NCBI RefSeq assembly: GCF_000511355.1
Contig: NC_023135.1
Span: 255,462 to 319,461 of the forward strand
DNA length: 64,000 nt
DNA from: Leisingera methylohalidivorans DSM 14336
GTDB lineage: Bacteria; Pseudomonadota; Alphaproteobacteria; Rhodobacterales; Rhodobacteraceae
Direction: 5' to 3'
Of this stretch, positions 34,943-44,392 are shown in pieces (position 1 is the first letter of the stretch; every line of letters starts with the position of its first letter). The notes under the pieces are model-generated. The model was not told where the DNA came from, ran no database searches, and was given only the letters and a program-made list of their open reading frames with translations. The position numbers and the translations under genes were made by a program.

Positions 34943-36703
34943 TCAGCCTTCGCTGCCCAGCAGCGGCGTGATGCGGCGCACGGCGACGCGGCGGTTGGCG
35001 CGTTCAGCGGCCAGTGTCCTCACGGTCAGATCACTTTCGCCATAGCCCTGCACCACCATGTTTTCCGGCGGCACGTCGAAATACTCCGTCAGAGCCAGCG
35101 CCACGGTTTCAGCGCGCCGGTCGGACAGCGCCAGATTGTAGGTGGCTGCACCCACCGCATCGGTGTGCCCCTCGATCAGGAACACTTCGCCCGGGTTGCG
35201 GTCGACCAATTCACGCAGCGCGTTGCCCAGGGCCGCCAGTTCTTCGGCCTCGTGGGTACGGATCACCGCAGAGCCGGTGTCGAAATTCACCGAATCCACG
35301 TTGATCACCGGCACCAGCCGGCGCACGGCGTCAATATTGCGGATCTGCGCCAGCGAGAAGCTGCGGCCCACTTCCGGTGCCTGCTGCGCGGCCAGCGCTG
35401 CGGCCAGGTCTTCTGCTGAGACTGTGCCGGTGCTGGAGAAGGCGCGGCGGTTGTCCTGAACCTGCGGCAGCTCGTTGACGACGACCTTTTCGGCCTTCTG
35501 GGTGTCGTCGAACAGAACTACGCTGCGGCCATCAGGCAGGATACGGGTGCGGCGCAGCACCCGGCCTTCGGCGGAGCGGATGGTTTCCACCTCAACCCCG
35601 TTATCGCGGGTGACCACAGTGCGGGTGGAGCCGTCCTGGAACCGGTAGGTGGTCACGTTGGAGCCCGGCTGGCGCAGCAGCGCGTCGTCGTCCTTCAGGA
35701 CGCGGTACTGGCCGTCCTGTTCCACGATGGCGCGGTCGCCGGTGTTGGAGACAACCTTGCCGCCATTGTTGAGCAGCGTGCCGATGGCCAGGGCGCCAAG
35801 GCCAAGCAGCGCGTTGCGCTGCTGATCGGACAGGCCGCCGTCATCCTGTTCCGGGGCGCTATTGGCCTGCGGGGCGGGGGCTTCAGCCGCAGCCCGGGCG
35901 TTTTCGCCGGCTTCGGTTTCAAACTCCTCGTCCGAACTGCGCACGGTGTCTTCGGTCACCGTTTCCTCGATCACCTCGGCCTTGCCGCCGGTGTTTTCCG
36001 CCGCGGCTGCGGCAGCTGCTGCGGTGTCCGTCTCAGCTGCGGCCTGAGCGTCCGCCTGGGCCTGGCTGTCCAGTTCAACCAGTTCGGGGTTGTCAGTTTG
36101 CTCGCTGGCTTCGCTCTGCGACGGGGCCGGGTCAGCAGCGGTTGCCTCGGCGGGCTGGTCTGCTTCGGCCTGCCCGTTCTGTGCGCCGGCCTGCGCTTCG
36201 GTCTGCTGTTCCAGTGCCTCTGCCAGAGCCGCGGCCTCATCCGATTCCTGGGCGGTCGCAGAGTCTGCGGCAGGCTCTGCTTCGGTGGCCGCCTCCGTTT
36301 CGGCACCGGCCTCAGAACCGGCCTCGACACCTGCTTCAGAACCGGAGGCCTCTGCCCCGGCTTCAGCCTCAGTTCCGGCAGTTATCTCTGCGGCGCTGGC
36401 CAGAACGCTGGCGGATTGCAGTTCACCCGGCAGGCCGGCGTCAAAGGCGCCGGTGGCATAGGCCTTGCAGAACTTGGCAATCCGGCCCTTTTTATCTTGG
36501 ACTTCTTCGCCTGCGGCCAGTTCCTTCTGCCGCCGCTCGGCGCGGTTCCGGCAGCGCTCGACCAGTTCGCCGATCTCGGCGTTGGTCATCTCGGTGAGGT
36601 CAATACGCTTGTTGCCCTTGTCCTGCGACAGGGCGGGCAGCGGGGCTGCCAGCGAGACCATCACTGCCAGCGCCGTGGTCGATTTGAAAATTCCCGGTTT
36701 CAT
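34943..36703 (-). CDS. OmpA-family outer-membrane/peptidoglycan-binding protein
   Basis: A 586-residue exported protein from ATG 36703 with a Sec signal peptide (MKPGIFKSTTALAVMVSLAA, cleavage after ALS-Q). A basic/charged region follows, then about 200 residues of Ala/Glu/Gln-rich low complexity (roughly 85-290). The middle contains a glycine/membrane-like QRNALLGLGALAIGTLLNN and a beta-rich YRVLKDDDALL segment. The C-terminal 120 residues are an OmpA domain: VNFDTGSAVIRTHEAEELA, FLIEGHTDAVGAATYNLALS and DRRAETVALAL, with the Asp/Arg that bind diaminopimelate. It probably anchors the envelope to the cell wall. No lipobox. An upstream in-frame ATG at 36784 is before the ribosome site and is rejected. 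Confidence 0.85.
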   Translation of the reverse strand: MKPGIFKSTTALAVMVSLAAPLPALSQDKGNKRIDLTEMTNAEIGELVERCRNRAERRQKELAAGEEVQDKKGRIAKFCKAYATGAFDAGLPGELQSASVLASAAEITAGTEAEAGAEASGSEAGVEAGSEAGAETEAATEAEPAADSATAQESDEAAALAEALEQQTEAQAGAQNGQAEADQPAEATAADPAPSQSEASEQTDNPELVELDSQAQADAQAAAETDTAAAAAAAAENTGGKAEVIEETVTEDTVRSSDEEFETEAGENARAAAEAPAPQANSAPEQDDGGLSDQQRNALLGLGALAIGTLLNNGGKVVSNTGDRAIVEQDGQYRVLKDDDALLRQPGSNVTTYRFQDGSTRTVVTRDNGVEVETIRSAEGRVLRRTRILPDGRSVVLFDDTQKAEKVVVNELPQVQDNRRAFSSTGTVSAEDLAAALAAQQAPEVGRSFSLAQIRNIDAVRRLVPVINVDSVNFDTGSAVIRTHEAEELAALGNALRELVDRNPGEVFLIEGHTDAVGAATYNLALSDRRAETVALALTEYFDVPPENMVVQGYGESDLTVRTLAAERANRRVAVRRITPLLGSEG

Positions 36704-36781
36704 TGCGGTTCCTTCCTTGCTCCGGCACGGGGCCGTACGGAGGTAACCGCTGAGAGCAGGAAAAGTTTCCGCGCATCCCGG

Positions 36782-36811
36782 CAAAAAAGAAGCCGCCCCG
36801 GCAGGGGCGGC
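36782..36811 (-). terminator. Rho-independent terminator of trpS
   Basis: On the minus strand a perfect stem GCCGCCCC/GGGGCGGC (loop of 4) is followed by TTCTTTTTT. It lies 37 bases after the trpS stop and upstream of the OmpA-family gene. Confidence 0.9.
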
Positions 36812-36847
36812 TGTGGTCTGGCTGGTTTCCGCCAGCAGCAGGCCGTT

Positions 36848-37876
36848 TCAGAGGCTTACGGGCGGAACCATGCCGACGATGTCATAGGTCTTACGCAGGA
36901 TCGGCGCGGTGATTTCGCGCGCGCGCTCCGAGCCGCGGGACAGGATCTTGTCGATCTCATCCTGGTTCTGCATCAGCCGGGCCATTTCGGTCGAGATCGG
37001 TGCCAGTTTCGACACGGCCAGATCCGCCAGCATCGGCTTGAATTCCGAGAACTGCTTGCCGCCGACATCCGCCAGCACCTGATCTACGGTCTGCTCGTTC
37101 AGGGCGGCGTAGATATTAACCAGGTTGCGCGCTTCGGGGCGGTCTTCCAGGCCCTCGGCTTCGGACGGCAACCCTTCCGGATCAGTCTTCGCCTTGCGGA
37201 TCTTCTTGGCGATGGTGTCGGCATCATCAGTCATGTTGATGCGGCTGGCGTCCGACGGGTCGGACTTTGACATTTTCTTGGAGCCATCGCGGAAACTCAT
37301 CACCCGGGTGGCGGCGCCCTCGATCACCGGTTCGGTCATCGGGAAGAAATCGACGCCATAGTCATGATTGAACTTGGCGGCGATGTCGCGGGTCAGTTCC
37401 AAATGCTGTTTCTGATCCTCGCCCACAGGCACATGGGTGGCATGGTAGACCAGAATGTCCGCCGCCATCAGCGACGGATAGGCCAGCAGCCCAAGCGAGG
37501 CGTTTTGCGCGTTCTTGCCGGCCTTGTCCTTGAACTGGGTCATCCGCTGCATCCAGCCCATGCGGGCGACGCAGTTGAAGATCCAGGCCAGCTGCGCGTG
37601 CTCGGGTACCTGGGACTGGTTTATCAGGATGGATTTCTCCGGATCCAGGCCAGAAGCCAGGAAGCCTGCACAGAGTTCACGGGTGGATTTCCGCAGATCG
37701 GCAGGATCCTGCCAGACGGTGATCGCATGCAGGTCGACCATGCAATAGATGGTCTCCACATCATTGGCCTGCCAGTCGACGAACCGCTTCAAGGCACCGA
37801 GATAATTGCCCAGGTGCAGGTTGCCGGAGGGCTGAATCCCCGAAAAGACGCGCGGGGTGAATGTGGTTTCGCTCAT
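36848..37876 (-). CDS. trpS: tryptophanyl-tRNA synthetase
   Basis: A 342-residue class I aminoacyl-tRNA synthetase. The HIGH-type motif is [12 protein letters not shown], and the second signature is [25 protein letters not shown] and [21 protein letters not shown] are conserved in bacterial TrpRS. It attaches tryptophan to tRNA-Trp. The gene is single, ends in a classical terminator, and is divergent from the rhomboid-like gene. The length is typical of the family. Confidence 0.97.
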   Translation of the reverse strand: MSETTFTPRVFSGIQPSGNLHLGNYLGALKRFVDWQANDVETIYCMVDLHAITVWQDPADLRKSTRELCAGFLASGLDPEKSILINQSQVPEHAQLAWIFNCVARMGWMQRMTQFKDKAGKNAQNASLGLLAYPSLMAADILVYHATHVPVGEDQKQHLELTRDIAAKFNHDYGVDFFPMTEPVIEGAATRVMSFRDGSKKMSKSDPSDASRINMTDDADTIAKKIRKAKTDPEGLPSEAEGLEDRPEARNLVNIYAALNEQTVDQVLADVGGKQFSEFKPMLADLAVSKLAPISTEMARLMQNQDEIDKILSRGSERAREITAPILRKTYDIVGMVPPVSL

Positions 37877-37977
37877 CTAGGCGTAACTCCCGTCTGGAAA
37901 TAGCAACCCCGGTGGCTTACCCATGGGGCTTGGATAGGTCAACAGGCGCGGGGGATTCCGCGCCGCAAGGAGCCCGG

Positions 37978-38679
37978 ATGAGCAGCCAGCCCCCCAATAC
38001 CCCAGTCAACCGGGCCCCCGTCAACCCGCTGCCCGCCGCCGTGGTGGCGCTGGTGCTGATCATCATCGCGATCGAAGCGGTGTTCTCGCTCGGCGCCCGC
38101 GGGATCCTGGGCGGGCCGGAGGCGATCGGCTGGCGGCTGGAGGCAATCCAGTCCTATGCGTTTTCCAGCGAGATCTTCTGGTGGATGCAGGAAAGCGGGC
38201 GCTGGCTGCCGGAGCATCTGCTGCGTTTTGTATCGTATCCCTTTGTGCACGGCGCCTTCTCCCACGCGCTGTTTGTCTGTGTATTTGTGCTGGCAATGGG
38301 CAAAATGGTGGGCGAGGTGATGGGCGATCTGGCGATGGTGATCATCTTTATGCTGTCCGGTGCAGGCGGTGCGCTGGGCTATGCGCTTCTGGTCAGCGGA
38401 GGCCAGCCATTGATCGGCGGTTTCCCGGCGGTTTACGGGCTTATCGGGGCATTTACCTTCCTGCTGTGGCGCTCGCTGGCCTCGGTCGGTGCTCAGCAGA
38501 GCCGGGCATTTTCGCTGATAGCTTTCCTGATGGGGGCACAGCTGCTGTTTGGATTGCTGTTTGGCGGGCAAAAGGACTGGGTCGCGGATCTGGCAGGCTT
38601 TGCCACCGGGTTCGGGCTGTCGTTTTTCCTGGCACCCGGGGGCTGGGCGCGTATCCGCAACCGTATTCGCCACGATTGA
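37978..38679 (+). CDS. rhomboid-family membrane protein, catalytic residues missing
   Basis: A 233-residue protein from ATG 37978 with about six membrane segments. The fold is that of a rhomboid protease: FVSYPFVHGAFSHALF matches the H-x-x-x-H loop/helix 2, and GGFPAVYGLIGAFTFLLW aligns with the catalytic G-x-S-G helix. In that helix the Ser position reads Pro (GFPA instead of GxSG), and where the catalytic His should lie in the last helix (AHxGG) the protein has ADLAG. Both members of the dyad are therefore lost. It should not cleave substrates but may bind membrane proteins, as eukaryotic iRhoms do. Upstream ATG at 37861 lies in the trpS leader and is rejected. Confidence 0.75.
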   Translation: MSSQPPNTPVNRAPVNPLPAAVVALVLIIIAIEAVFSLGARGILGGPEAIGWRLEAIQSYAFSSEIFWWMQESGRWLPEHLLRFVSYPFVHGAFSHALFVCVFVLAMGKMVGEVMGDLAMVIIFMLSGAGGALGYALLVSGGQPLIGGFPAVYGLIGAFTFLLWRSLASVGAQQSRAFSLIAFLMGAQLLFGLLFGGQKDWVADLAGFATGFGLSFFLAPGGWARIRNRIRHD

Positions 38680-38791
38680 ACCCGGGGGCGCTCCCGCCGG
38701 CTGTCACAGCCTCTGGCGGGGCAATTCCAGCCGTTGGGCCGGGCAGAGCGCATGTGCGCGCTGCGGGGTTCGCCGGAGCGGGTGCGAGGGG

Positions 38792-40342
38792 TCAGACCTG
38801 CTTCCGGCGGCTGAAAGCAGTCCGGAATTCGGACAGCCGGAAGGCGCCAAGGGCCTGGCCGGCGGCAAAATAGACCGTGCCGCCCAGTGCCACCAGGCCC
38901 AGCAGGGACAAGTAGCGCCAGTAATCCAGCGTAAACAGCCAGCCCGCTGCCGAGGTGACGGTGTATAGAACCGCGCCCATTGCGGCTGAGGCAACAACGA
39001 TGCGCCAGGCGCGGGTATGGAAGCGGGCATCAAAACGGGCCTCTTCCCCCATGCGGCGGGCACCGATCGCCAAAAGCGCCACCATCATCCAGCCTGCGGC
39101 AGAGGCGGCAATCGCGGGGGCAATCCAGCCCAGCACAGGCTTCAGGCCAAAGGCCAGCGCGGCGTTCACTGCCATCGCCACCAGCGCATAGCGGAACGGG
39201 GTCTTGGTATCCTCGCGGGCAAAGTAAAGCGGCTGCAGCACCTTTTGCAGCATGAAGGCCGGCAGGCCTGCGCCATATATGGCGACCGCAATGGCAATAG
39301 CCGCTACATCTTCGGGGCCGGTCGCGCCGCGCTCATACAGGACCGAGACCAGCGGCACGGGCACGGTAATAAAGGCGACGGCAGAGGGCACTGCCAGCAG
39401 CAGCGAGAATTCTCCTGCGCGCGACAGGGCGTCTTGCGAACCGGTGCTGTCCCCGGCCCGAAGACGGCGCGACAGAGCAGGCAGCAGCACGATGCCGACA
39501 GCAATACCGACAACGCCCAATGGCAGCTGGTACAGCCGGTCGGCGATGAACAGCCAGCTGGCCGCTTTTTCGATGTCAGAGGCCACGTATTGCCCGACCA
39601 CCAGGTTGATCTGAGTGACCCCCATGGCCAGCGCAGCCGGCACGGCGACGCGGACGAGGTTGCGCATCTCGGAGTTCCAGCGGGGCAGGCCGGGGCGCAG
39701 GACAATGCCTGCACGCGCCGCGGCCGCCCAAACCAGGGCCAGCTGAGCGACACCCGCAACCGGGATTGTCCAGACCAGCCACAGGACGACTTCGCCGCCC
39801 AGCAGGGCGCCGGCAGCCATGGCCGCACAGGCAAATATGTTGAGGAGGACAGGTGCGGCGGCGGCGGCGGCAAAGCGGCCGGTGGCATTCAGAACCCCGG
39901 AAAACAATGCCGCCAGCGACATGAACAGAATGTAGGGAAAGACGATGTAGCCGTAGCCCACCGCCATGCCGAAACGGGCATCGCCCACAAACCCGCCTGC
40001 CGTAAGCCAGACCAGCCCCGGCATGAACACCATGCCCAGCCCCACCAGGGCCAGCACCGCAGCGGCCAATAGATTGAACGCCTGCTGTGCGTAGTGCCTG
40101 GCATCCTCACCGGCCTCGTACCGCTTGGAAAAGGCAGGCACAAAGGCCGCGTTGAAAGCGCCTTCTGCAAAGAAACGGCGGAACATGTTGGGCAGGCGGA
40201 AGGCCACGATGAAGGCGTCCAGCACCGGACCGGGGCCGATAAAGGCGGCAATCAGGATCTCGCGCGCAAAGCCCAGCACACGGCTGGCCAATGTCCAGAA
40301 CCCGACGGTCAGGAACCCAGATAGCAGTTTGATCGGCTTCAT
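38792..40342 (-). CDS. murJ: lipid II flippase MurJ
   Basis: A 516-residue membrane protein with about 14 transmembrane segments. The conserved N-terminus FLTVGFWTLASRVLGFAREI, NMFRRFFAEGAFNAAFVPAF and YQLPLGVVGIAVGIVLLPAL are MurJ/MviN signatures. It moves lipid-linked peptidoglycan precursor across the inner membrane and is essential in most bacteria. The gene follows glnD with a 4-base overlap on the minus strand, a pairing often seen in alphaproteobacteria. Confidence 0.95.
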   Translation of the reverse strand: MKPIKLLSGFLTVGFWTLASRVLGFAREILIAAFIGPGPVLDAFIVAFRLPNMFRRFFAEGAFNAAFVPAFSKRYEAGEDARHYAQQAFNLLAAAVLALVGLGMVFMPGLVWLTAGGFVGDARFGMAVGYGYIVFPYILFMSLAALFSGVLNATGRFAAAAAAPVLLNIFACAAMAAGALLGGEVVLWLVWTIPVAGVAQLALVWAAAARAGIVLRPGLPRWNSEMRNLVRVAVPAALAMGVTQINLVVGQYVASDIEKAASWLFIADRLYQLPLGVVGIAVGIVLLPALSRRLRAGDSTGSQDALSRAGEFSLLLAVPSAVAFITVPVPLVSVLYERGATGPEDVAAIAIAVAIYGAGLPAFMLQKVLQPLYFAREDTKTPFRYALVAMAVNAALAFGLKPVLGWIAPAIAASAAGWMMVALLAIGARRMGEEARFDARFHTRAWRIVVASAAMGAVLYTVTSAAGWLFTLDYWRYLSLLGLVALGGTVYFAAGQALGAFRLSEFRTAFSRRKQV

Positions 40343-43179
40343 GTATCCGCCCGTTTTGCACCAGCGGCGATAGCCTCGCGCAGTTTCTTTTCCAGCGTCC
40401 GCTGCTTGGAGTCGGCGTAATATTTCAAGCCGAACATGTCCTTGACATAAAAGGCATCCACCACCTGCTCGCCGTAGGTCGCAATCACCGCATTGGCGAT
40501 ATAGACATTGGCCGACGCCAGCGCCCGGGCCAGATCATACAGCAGCCCGGGGCGGTCGCGCGTATCCACCTCGATGATGGTGTAGATCTCCGAGCCGTCG
40601 TTATCGAAGGTGATATGGGTCGGCACCTTGAAGGCGCGCTCCCGTTTCTTGATCTTGTCGCGGGATTTCAGAGCGTCGCGGGTGATCACTTCGCCCTTCA
40701 GGGTCTTCTCCAGCATCTGCTTAAGCCGGTGCAGGCGCATCGGATCGAAGGGGTGGCCTTCGCTGTCCTGAATCCAGAAGGCGTCGGTCACGTATCCGTC
40801 CTTGGTCGTGTAAGAGCGCGCATCCACCACATTGGCCCCGACCAGCGCCAGCGCACCGGCAATACGGGCAAAAATGCCTGGGTGATCCTCCATCACGAAA
40901 CAGGCGCGGGTCGCGTCGCGGTCCACATCCGGGTAAAGCCGGATCATCACTTCGCCAGGATCTCCCGTGGTGGTGTAGTCGCGCAGCATCTCGGCAAAAT
41001 CCACATGCGCGGTGACGTGCAGCCCGTGCCAGTAGGGCGGGTAATGCCGTGCCGTTTCGGTTTTAAGTTCGGCTTTGGACCACTCCTTCAGCGCCTCGCG
41101 CAGGGCCTTCTTGGCCGAGGCGCCACGGTGTTCGCGGTTCAGCGCCTCCATGCCGCCTTCAAGCGCCGCGCGGGTCTGACCGTAAAGCGCCCGCAGCAGG
41201 GCGGCTTTCCAATTGTTCCAGGTGTTCGGGCCGACGCCGCGGATGTCACAAACGGTCAGCAGCAGCAGCAGGTCCAACCGTTTGACTGTTTGCACAGCCT
41301 TGGCGAAATCGCGCACGGTGCGCGGATCGGCAATGTCGCGTTTCTGTGCCATGTCGGACATCAGCAGGTGATAGCGCACCAGCCATTCCACGGTTTCGCA
41401 TTCAGACGGTTTCAGCCCCAGCCTGGGCGCCACTTTGCGGGCGATCTGGGCGCCGAGGATCGAGTGATCCTGTTCCCGGCCCTTGCCGATATCATGCAGC
41501 AGCATCGCCACCATCAGCACCTTGCGGTTCAGCCCCTTGCGCAGCACACCCGAGGACAGCGGCAGCTCGTCTTCCAGCTCGCCGCGTTCGATGGCGGCGA
41601 AATTGGCGATCACCTGGATTGTGTGTTCGTCCACCGTGTAGGAGTGGTACATGTTGAACTGCATCATTGCCACGATCGGCTCGAACTCGGGCAGGAAGGC
41701 AGACAGCACCCCCAGTTCGTTCATCCGCCGCAGCGCGCGCTCCGGATTGCCGTGCTTGAGCAGCAGGTCGAGGAAGATGCGCCGGGCTTCCTTGTTGTTG
41801 CGCATGCCGTCATCAATCAGACGCAGATTGGCCGTGACCAGCCGCATGGCATCGGGGTGGATCAGCATACCGGTGCGCAGGGCTTCCTCGAAAATCCGCA
41901 GCAAATTCACCCGGTCGGTCAGAAATGCTTCCGGATCCAGCACATCCAGCCGGTTGTGCACCACTTTGTAGCCGGGCTTGATCCGCGGGCGCCGGCGGAA
42001 GATGCGTTCCAGCAGCGGCGCGCCTTTTTGCTGACTGGCCTCCAGCTTGGTCAGGAAAATCCGGGTCAGGTCGCCGACCCGTGTCGCATGGCGGAAATAC
42101 TCCTGCATGAAGATCTCCACCCCGCGGCGGCCGGCCTTGTCCTTGTATCCCATGCGGCTGGCCACCTCGACCTGCAAGTCGAAGGTCAGCTGCTCAGTGG
42201 CGCGGCCGGTGGCAAGATGCAGATGCGAGCGCACGGCCCAAAGAAATGTCGCGGCTTTGGCAAACCGCTCCAGCTCAGCGGGGCGGAACAGGCCCAGCGG
42301 CACCAGGTCTTCCGCATCCTGCACCTGGTAAAGGTACTTGGCGATCCAGAACAGCGATTGCAGATCGCGCAAGCCCCCTTTGCCTTCCTTCACATTGGGT
42401 TCAACCATATACCGCTGGCCCTGCTTCAGATGGCGGGCGTCGCGCTCGGCCAGTTTGGCTTCAATGAAGTCAGACGCGTCCTGCGAAAACAGCTCTGCCT
42501 TCAACCGCTTTTCCAGCTCCCTTGCCAGCGGCACGTGGCCGGCCAGGAACCGGTGCTCCAGCATTGCGGTGCGGATCGTGTAATCCTCGCCGCCCAGCCG
42601 GATGCAGTCCTTGATGGTTCGGCTGGAATGGCCGACCTTCAGCCGCAGGTCCCACAGGATGTAGAGCATGGATTCGATCACGCTCTCGGCCCAGGCGGTG
42701 ATCTTGTAGGGTGTCAGAAACAGCAGATCGACGTCCGAGGCAGGGGCCATTTCCCCCCGGCCATAACCGCCAACCGCGATTACCGCGATGCGCTCGCCCC
42801 GGGTCGGGTTGGCCAGCGGGTGAAGCAATTCGCCCGCGACATACAGTGCCGTGGTCACCAGACCGTCGGTCAGGAATGTGTAGGATCGGGTCAGGTCCCG
42901 CGCCGCAAAGGGGGTCGCGGCGAAGGCTTCGGCAATCACTGCACGGCCGGCTTTGTTTGCCGCCTTCAGGATCTTCACCGTTTCCCCGCGCAGATCCGCA
43001 GCGGTGCTGTCTTCCGCCAAGGTTCTGATCCGGGCCCGGACAGCCGCGGCATCAAAGATGTCCGCGGGATCGCAGATCAACGGCCCTTGCGGTTGGGGAA
43101 AGCCGTCGGCGGCGTACTGCGCGAGGCCGGCAGCGGGTTCAGAACCCGGCGCCGGTGAAGCTGCTTGGGGCAGGGTCAA
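40339..43179 (-). CDS. glnD: bifunctional PII uridylyltransferase / uridylyl-removing enzyme
   Basis: A 946-residue enzyme. The nucleotidyltransferase domain carries GGYGRGEMAPASDVDLLFL, the metal-dependent HD domain reads VAMLLHDIGKGREQDHS, and two ACT domains lie at the C-terminus (FVMEDHPGIFARIAGALALV; VDTRDRPGLLYDLARALASA). It adds or removes UMP on PII proteins in response to glutamine, setting nitrogen metabolism. The start at 43179 lies 41 bases inside the 3' end of the upstream lipoprotein gene; a later start would cut conserved sequence only after about 35 residues, so the exact start is less certain. Confidence 0.95.
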   Translation of the reverse strand: MTLPQAASPAPGSEPAAGLAQYAADGFPQPQGPLICDPADIFDAAAVRARIRTLAEDSTAADLRGETVKILKAANKAGRAVIAEAFAATPFAARDLTRSYTFLTDGLVTTALYVAGELLHPLANPTRGERIAVIAVGGYGRGEMAPASDVDLLFLTPYKITAWAESVIESMLYILWDLRLKVGHSSRTIKDCIRLGGEDYTIRTAMLEHRFLAGHVPLARELEKRLKAELFSQDASDFIEAKLAERDARHLKQGQRYMVEPNVKEGKGGLRDLQSLFWIAKYLYQVQDAEDLVPLGLFRPAELERFAKAATFLWAVRSHLHLATGRATEQLTFDLQVEVASRMGYKDKAGRRGVEIFMQEYFRHATRVGDLTRIFLTKLEASQQKGAPLLERIFRRRPRIKPGYKVVHNRLDVLDPEAFLTDRVNLLRIFEEALRTGMLIHPDAMRLVTANLRLIDDGMRNNKEARRIFLDLLLKHGNPERALRRMNELGVLSAFLPEFEPIVAMMQFNMYHSYTVDEHTIQVIANFAAIERGELEDELPLSSGVLRKGLNRKVLMVAMLLHDIGKGREQDHSILGAQIARKVAPRLGLKPSECETVEWLVRYHLLMSDMAQKRDIADPRTVRDFAKAVQTVKRLDLLLLLTVCDIRGVGPNTWNNWKAALLRALYGQTRAALEGGMEALNREHRGASAKKALREALKEWSKAELKTETARHYPPYWHGLHVTAHVDFAEMLRDYTTTGDPGEVMIRLYPDVDRDATRACFVMEDHPGIFARIAGALALVGANVVDARSYTTKDGYVTDAFWIQDSEGHPFDPMRLHRLKQMLEKTLKGEVITRDALKSRDKIKKRERAFKVPTHITFDNDGSEIYTIIEVDTRDRPGLLYDLARALASANVYIANAVIATYGEQVVDAFYVKDMFGLKYYADSKQRTLEKKLREAIAAGAKRADT

Positions 43180-44305
43180 TGATCACGACCTTCTGTTCTT
43201 GGATGGTAGCAACCGCCAGGCCGCGTTCATTGGTGCCGTCAGGGCGCAGGCGGAAAATGCCGCCGGCACCCTGAAAACCGGCGCCTTGTGTCAGAGCCGC
43301 ACCGGTCAAAGCGTCGGATTTTCCTGCAGCCACCAGCGCGCCGATTGCAGCAATCCCGTCATAGGCCAGGCTGCCGATCGAATGCGGCGATCCGCCATAG
43401 TTCGCCTGGTAGCGGGCGCTGAACTGCTGAACCTTGCCCTGATCGGGCATTGCGAACCAGCCGCCCTGCACGCCGGGCAGAGCCAGGGTCTGGGCCGGAA
43501 TATCCCAGCGGGTCAGCCCGATGTACTGCTTTTCTGCCGGGTCCACACCGGCTTCGGGCAGCAGTTGGGCCAGCAGCGGCAAGGCGCCTGCTGTGGTCGA
43601 AGTCAGAAACACCGCATCTGCCTGGCGGGATTGATTGCGGATCGCCGGAATGGCGTTGATCACGCCCTGCTGGGACAGCTCATAGCCGACGCTGCCTGCA
43701 ATATTGGCACCGGTCTGGCTGGCCGCGCGCTGAATGGCAGTGCGGCCAGCCAGGCCGGCAGCATCATTGCTGCCGACAATCAGAATGTTCTGCTTGCCGT
43801 TGCGGGCGGCAAAGCGGGTCAGCCGCCGTGCGGTATTGTCAAAGGTAGGCCCCAGGATAAAGACGTTGCCGCCGGCAATTGCTGGGTTGTTTGAGAAGGC
43901 CAGCACGTTGACGCCGCGCTGGCGGGCCGCGATGCCCGCCGCATTTGCGGCTTCGGCGTACACCGGACCCAGAATGACACGGGCGCCGTCCTGCAGCGCC
44001 TGCTGCGCAGCACCCGAAGCCACTTCGGGTCCGCCCGCTGTGTCATAGACCCGGAGATCAATCTGCACGCCTTGCAGATCGGCAATCGCCATGCGGGCAG
44101 CGTTTTCCAGGCTTTGGGCTAGCACTCTGTCGCCCTGCTGGGCTGATCCGCGCGGTACCAGCAGCGCCACCGGCACCGGTTTTGATGTGTTGATTGTCGG
44201 ACCAGTGCTGAGGGAAACCGGGTCACAGGCAGTCAGGGCAAGTGCGGAAAGTGCCGCAGCGGCTGTCAGTGCCGCCTTGCGGGCGCGTTTGAAAACAGCA
44301 AACAT
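43139..44305 (-). CDS. penicillin-binding-protein activator (LpoA-like) lipoprotein
   Basis: A 388-residue lipoprotein: a signal peptide with ALTAAAALSALALTACDP, whose LTAC lipobox gives an acylated Cys at about residue 27. The rest is a type I periplasmic-binding (LivK-like) fold: PVPVALLVPRGSAQQGDRVL, RVILGPVYAEAANAAGIAA, VNVLAFSNNPAIAGGNVFIL and SLAYDGIAAIGALVAAG. LpoA-type proteins activate penicillin-binding proteins at the outer membrane; amino-acid-binding proteins share the fold but are not usually lipoproteins in this context. It heads the minus-strand run with glnD and murJ, putting two cell-wall genes around glnD. Divergent from rsmI. Confidence 0.8.
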   Translation of the reverse strand: MFAVFKRARKAALTAAAALSALALTACDPVSLSTGPTINTSKPVPVALLVPRGSAQQGDRVLAQSLENAARMAIADLQGVQIDLRVYDTAGGPEVASGAAQQALQDGARVILGPVYAEAANAAGIAARQRGVNVLAFSNNPAIAGGNVFILGPTFDNTARRLTRFAARNGKQNILIVGSNDAAGLAGRTAIQRAASQTGANIAGSVGYELSQQGVINAIPAIRNQSRQADAVFLTSTTAGALPLLAQLLPEAGVDPAEKQYIGLTRWDIPAQTLALPGVQGGWFAMPDQGKVQQFSARYQANYGGSPHSIGSLAYDGIAAIGALVAAGKSDALTGAALTQGAGFQGAGGIFRLRPDGTNERGLAVATIQEQKVVIIDPAPSSFTGAGF

Positions 44306-44392
44306 AATGGCTTGAAACTCCGTTCTCCCGGCGCGGCTGCACCGTGTGGGTTTAAGGGCGGATCATAAACGACCAAAAAGGCGGGTCCAGCG

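Noticed and set aside
40615..43158. 847-codon open frame on the plus strand
   Set aside because: Opposite glnD; composition typical of a shadow frame.
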